This document shows positions 32,424-34,436 of a stretch of 34,436 nt of DNA, piece after piece; the first letter of the stretch is position 1, and every line of letters starts with the position of its first letter. The notes beneath the pieces are model-generated. The model searched no databases. It was not told the DNA's origin and saw only the letters and a list, made by a program, of their open reading frames with translations. The DNA comes from Gemmatimonadota bacterium (GTDB lineage: Bacteria; JAAXHH01), in assembly GCA_009835325.1 (NCBI GenBank), contig VXWP01000010.1, forward strand, positions 1 to 34,436. The letters run 5' to 3'. The position numbers and the translations under genes are program-made.

Positions 32424-32480
32424 GTCAACCTGCCTGCTGTTTGTCAACCTGCCCGCTGTTTGTCAACCTGCCTGCTGTTC
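32424..32480. repeat. 19-bp tandem repeat, three copies, at the Gfo/Idh start
   Basis: GTCAACCTGCCTGCTGTTT (32424-32442) and GTCAACCTGCCCGCTGTTT (32443-32461) are followed by GTCAACCTGCCTGCTGTTC (32462-32480). Copies differ by one or two bases. On the minus strand a TTGACA hexamer spans the beginning of each unit, spaced 19 bp. Confidence 0.9.
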
Positions 32481-32633
32481 AAACGTTGATACGATGCCCG
32501 CCGCTGGAAAGCCGGCAAGGCCGGCACGGCAACGGTTGGTTCCGGCCGGGAGACGGCTGGAATGTAGATGCCGGCCCGGCGAACGGTCAACCTCTTTGGC
32601 TCCGGCATACCGGCTTTGCGCCGCTACTTTAAG

Positions 32634-32662
32634 TTGACAGCCTCCCGTAATGCGTGTTGATT
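32634..32662 (+). promoter_or_regulatory. Possible promoter of lnt
   Basis: A perfect TTGACA (32634-32639) is followed after 17 bp by TTGATT (32657-32662), a poor -10. It lies 36 nt upstream of the lnt ATG. Confidence 0.3.
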
Positions 32663-32698
32663 TCAGTCACGTAAAACGACCCTTGAATCCCCCAAGAG

Positions 32699-34306
32699 AT
32701 GACCTCCATGGTCCTGCTGCAGCGGCTCCACGTCACATCGCCGATCGCCGGGTTCGGGCTCGCCCTCTGTTCCGCCCTGTTCATCTACCTGAGTATACCC
32801 AAGTTCGACTGGTGGCCCCTGGCCTGGGTCGCTTTCGTGCCGGTCATGGTCGCGTTGCACGACGCCGGACGAAACGGGTCCTTGACCAGGGTGGCCTTAA
32901 TCTCCCTGGTTTTCGCCTTCGTTTCAGGCGTCGCCAAAGTGTACTGGATCCGGGAAACCGTCATGAATTACGGCGGCCTGAACTTGGCGCTGGGCCTGGT
33001 CAGCATGGCGGGCGTGGCCTTTGTCGTCGCCCTGTACGCCTTCATTTTCGGATTGTACGCGGCACGGGCCGACTGGAAGTCCCCCCTTTTCCCGTTGTTC
33101 GCGGCCGCGCTGTGGACGGCGCTGGAATACATCCAGACCTATGTTTTCACGGGGTTCCCCTGGGAACTGCTGGGTTACTCGCAGTACCTGGTCCTTCCCG
33201 TCATACAGATTTCGAATTTCACGGGCGTCTACGGCGTGAGCTTCCTGGTCATGCTTCTCAACGCGACGCTGGCCATGGTTTTCATCGCCCTTCGCGAGCG
33301 TAACGCCTGGCGCGCGCCGGTATTCGCCATGATGCTGTCCTGGCTGGTCCTGATCGGCGCGACGGGATACGGATGGTGGTCGATAACCCAGGCACGCGAC
33401 CTGGAGCGGATGACCCCCCCGGTCAAGGTAGCCGTTGTCCAGGGCAGCAAGGAACAGGGCATAAAATGGTCAGAGGCGGAGGTCCAGCGGACCGTGGACG
33501 TCTACAGGGATCTGACGCGGTCGATACTCCCCCAGGATCCCGAGTTTATCGTGTTCCCCGAGACGGCGATGACCTTCTGGCTGGAAAGCCCGGCTTATGA
33601 AAAGTACAATGAACAGGTGCACGCGTTGACCGAGGAGGCGGGCGTTCCGCTGCTTACCGGCGCACTGGGTTACCGGCCTGGTGAAGACGATATTTACAAC
33701 AGCGCCTTTCTGTTGCTGCCCGCCCGGGGGATCGTGAGTTCCTACAGCAAGATGCACCTGGTGCCCTTCGGCGAGTATCTCCCTTTTCCTAGTCTGTTTT
33801 CCTTTCTTTCCGGATTGACCGGCGCGATCGGCGATCTCACGCCCGGGGACGAACTGACCGTGATGCCGCTCACCGGGCAGGATATGCGTGTCGGCACGGT
33901 CATCTGCTACGAATCCATTTTCCCTGATCTGGTCCGTAGATTCCCGCTGAACGGCGCCGACGTGCTCGTGGTCATGACCAACGACGCCTGGTTCGGGACC
34001 TCATCGGCACCCGCCCAGCATTTCTCCATGGCGGTGTTGCGCGCCGTGGAAAACGGCACGCCGATTATCCGCGCGGCGAACACGGGGATATCGGGGTTCA
34101 TCTCCGTTACAGGCGCCGTTTACGGCACCACGCCCATGTTGGTTGCCACGACCACCGTCGAGAACGTGCATCCGAACCGGGGCGGGCTCACGTTCTACAC
34201 CCGTTACGGCGACGTGTTTGCCCTCCTCTGCTGTGTGCTGGCCGTCGTCGCGGCAGCCCTGGCGGGCAGCAGGACCGTCATTCACCTCAGGCGCCAATCC
34301 AGATAA
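32699..34306 (+). CDS. lnt: Apolipoprotein N-acyltransferase
   Basis: The 535-residue protein has about seven membrane segments and a periplasmic nitrilase-like domain from about residue 243 to 505. The catalytic triad is in place: E288 in FPETA, K351 in YSKMHLVPFGEY and C403 in VICYESIFPD; WFGTSSAPAQH also fits the family. It adds the third acyl chain to lipoproteins in the inner membrane, so the cell is a diderm with triacylated lipoproteins, consistent with the lipoprotein at 18449-18949. ATG 32699 is used; ATG 32708 is equally plausible because no strong ribosome-binding site decides. The gene is divergent from the Gfo/Idh unit. Confidence 0.95.
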   Translation: MTSMVLLQRLHVTSPIAGFGLALCSALFIYLSIPKFDWWPLAWVAFVPVMVALHDAGRNGSLTRVALISLVFAFVSGVAKVYWIRETVMNYGGLNLALGLVSMAGVAFVVALYAFIFGLYAARADWKSPLFPLFAAALWTALEYIQTYVFTGFPWELLGYSQYLVLPVIQISNFTGVYGVSFLVMLLNATLAMVFIALRERNAWRAPVFAMMLSWLVLIGATGYGWWSITQARDLERMTPPVKVAVVQGSKEQGIKWSEAEVQRTVDVYRDLTRSILPQDPEFIVFPETAMTFWLESPAYEKYNEQVHALTEEAGVPLLTGALGYRPGEDDIYNSAFLLLPARGIVSSYSKMHLVPFGEYLPFPSLFSFLSGLTGAIGDLTPGDELTVMPLTGQDMRVGTVICYESIFPDLVRRFPLNGADVLVVMTNDAWFGTSSAPAQHFSMAVLRAVENGTPIIRAANTGISGFISVTGAVYGTTPMLVATTTVENVHPNRGGLTFYTRYGDVFALLCCVLAVVAAALAGSRTVIHLRRQSR

Positions 34307-34344
34307 TCGGGCTGTCCGGGCCGGCCAGACTGCCGGGCCGCAAA

Positions 34345-34436
34345 TCACCCTCGCGGATGGTACCGGGTGTACACGTCCTTGAGGTATTCGCGGTCCACGT
34401 GGGTGTAGATCTGCGTGGTGGCGATGTCCACGTGGC
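34345..34436 (-). CDS. XerC/XerD-type tyrosine recombinase, C-terminal end
   Basis: Only the last 29 codons and the stop lie in the window. They read HVDIATTQIYTHVDREYLKD, then VYTRYHPRG, which is the typical end of XerD-like recombinases. The segment includes the active-site tyrosine in TQIYTHV, and the preceding histidine probably belongs to the conserved LGH motif. The ending HPR-G is close to chromosomal XerD, which resolves chromosome dimers at dif. The rest of the gene lies to the right. It converges with lnt, with 38 nt between the stops. Confidence 0.88.
   Translation of the reverse strand, partial: HVDIATTQIYTHVDREYLKDVYTRYHPRG

Noticed and set aside
34345-34436. XerC/XerD-like gene at the right edge as integrase of the left island
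   Set aside because: It lies 32 kb away in GC-rich core DNA next to lnt, and its tail is that of chromosomal XerD.

Overview
The window looks like a chromosomal segment of a Gram-negative (diderm) bacterium with high G+C. It carries a TonB-dependent receptor, apolipoprotein N-acyltransferase, a lipoprotein and outer-membrane barrel proteins. The set (PorV/PorQ-like barrel, NHL-repeat protein, sialidase-like beta-propeller, DmpA-type peptidase, amidase, LeuT-type transporter) recalls uncultivated FCB-related lineages such as Latescibacterota or Gemmatimonadota-like bacteria. That placement is inference only.

Layout. (1) 1-2634 is a visibly AT-rich block, about 43% G+C in lines counted by hand, against a clearly GC-rich remainder. 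It holds the end of an AAA-type ATPase gene, a TOPRIM-like partner gene and a strong terminator, then about 1.35 kb with no convincing gene. It stops at the 3' end of a tRNA-Arg(UCU) gene, as an integrated island would. The ATPase/TOPRIM pair resembles split OLD/PARIS-like anti-phage modules. (2) 2635-5715 holds the tRNA with its promoter, a two-gene outer-membrane operon (PorV/PorQ-like barrel, then a helix-hairpin-helix domain joined to a predicted barrel), and a small broken ORF. (3) 5734-9114 holds an agmatinase/arginase-family gene diverging from a cobalamin riboswitch that precedes btuB. (4) 9141-13737 is a minus-strand operon: Tat-exported P1 peptidase, Na+/solute symporter, DapA-family lyase and Ldh-family dehydrogenase, which looks catabolic. 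(5) 13909-16713 is clpB with a sigma-54 promoter and two upstream dyads. (6) 16769-21234 is a minus-strand operon: amidohydrolase (with a 33-codon leader ORF built from an 18-bp repeat), NHL protein, lipoprotein, sialidase-like protein and an ICMT-like methyltransferase. (7) 21260-30120 is a minus-strand operon from one strong promoter: hisB, D-threonine aldolase/D-serine dehydratase-like, LeuT-like symporter, hisC-like aminotransferase, amidase, FAD oxidoreductase and cobQ. Two mini-ORFs with ATGA overlaps join the amidase to the oxidoreductase. (8) 30307-34436 holds a small membrane protein, a second ICMT-like methyltransferase, a Gfo/Idh/MocA oxidoreductase headed by 19-bp repeats, lnt, and the last codons of a xerC/xerD-type recombinase cut by the window edge.

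The best candidates for something undescribed are the ATPase/TOPRIM pair at the tRNA-bounded island, the sigma-54 control of clpB, the HhH-barrel fusion next to a PorV-like protein, and the two repeat-built coupling devices (leader ORF at 21082-21183; ATGA chain at 24131-24234).
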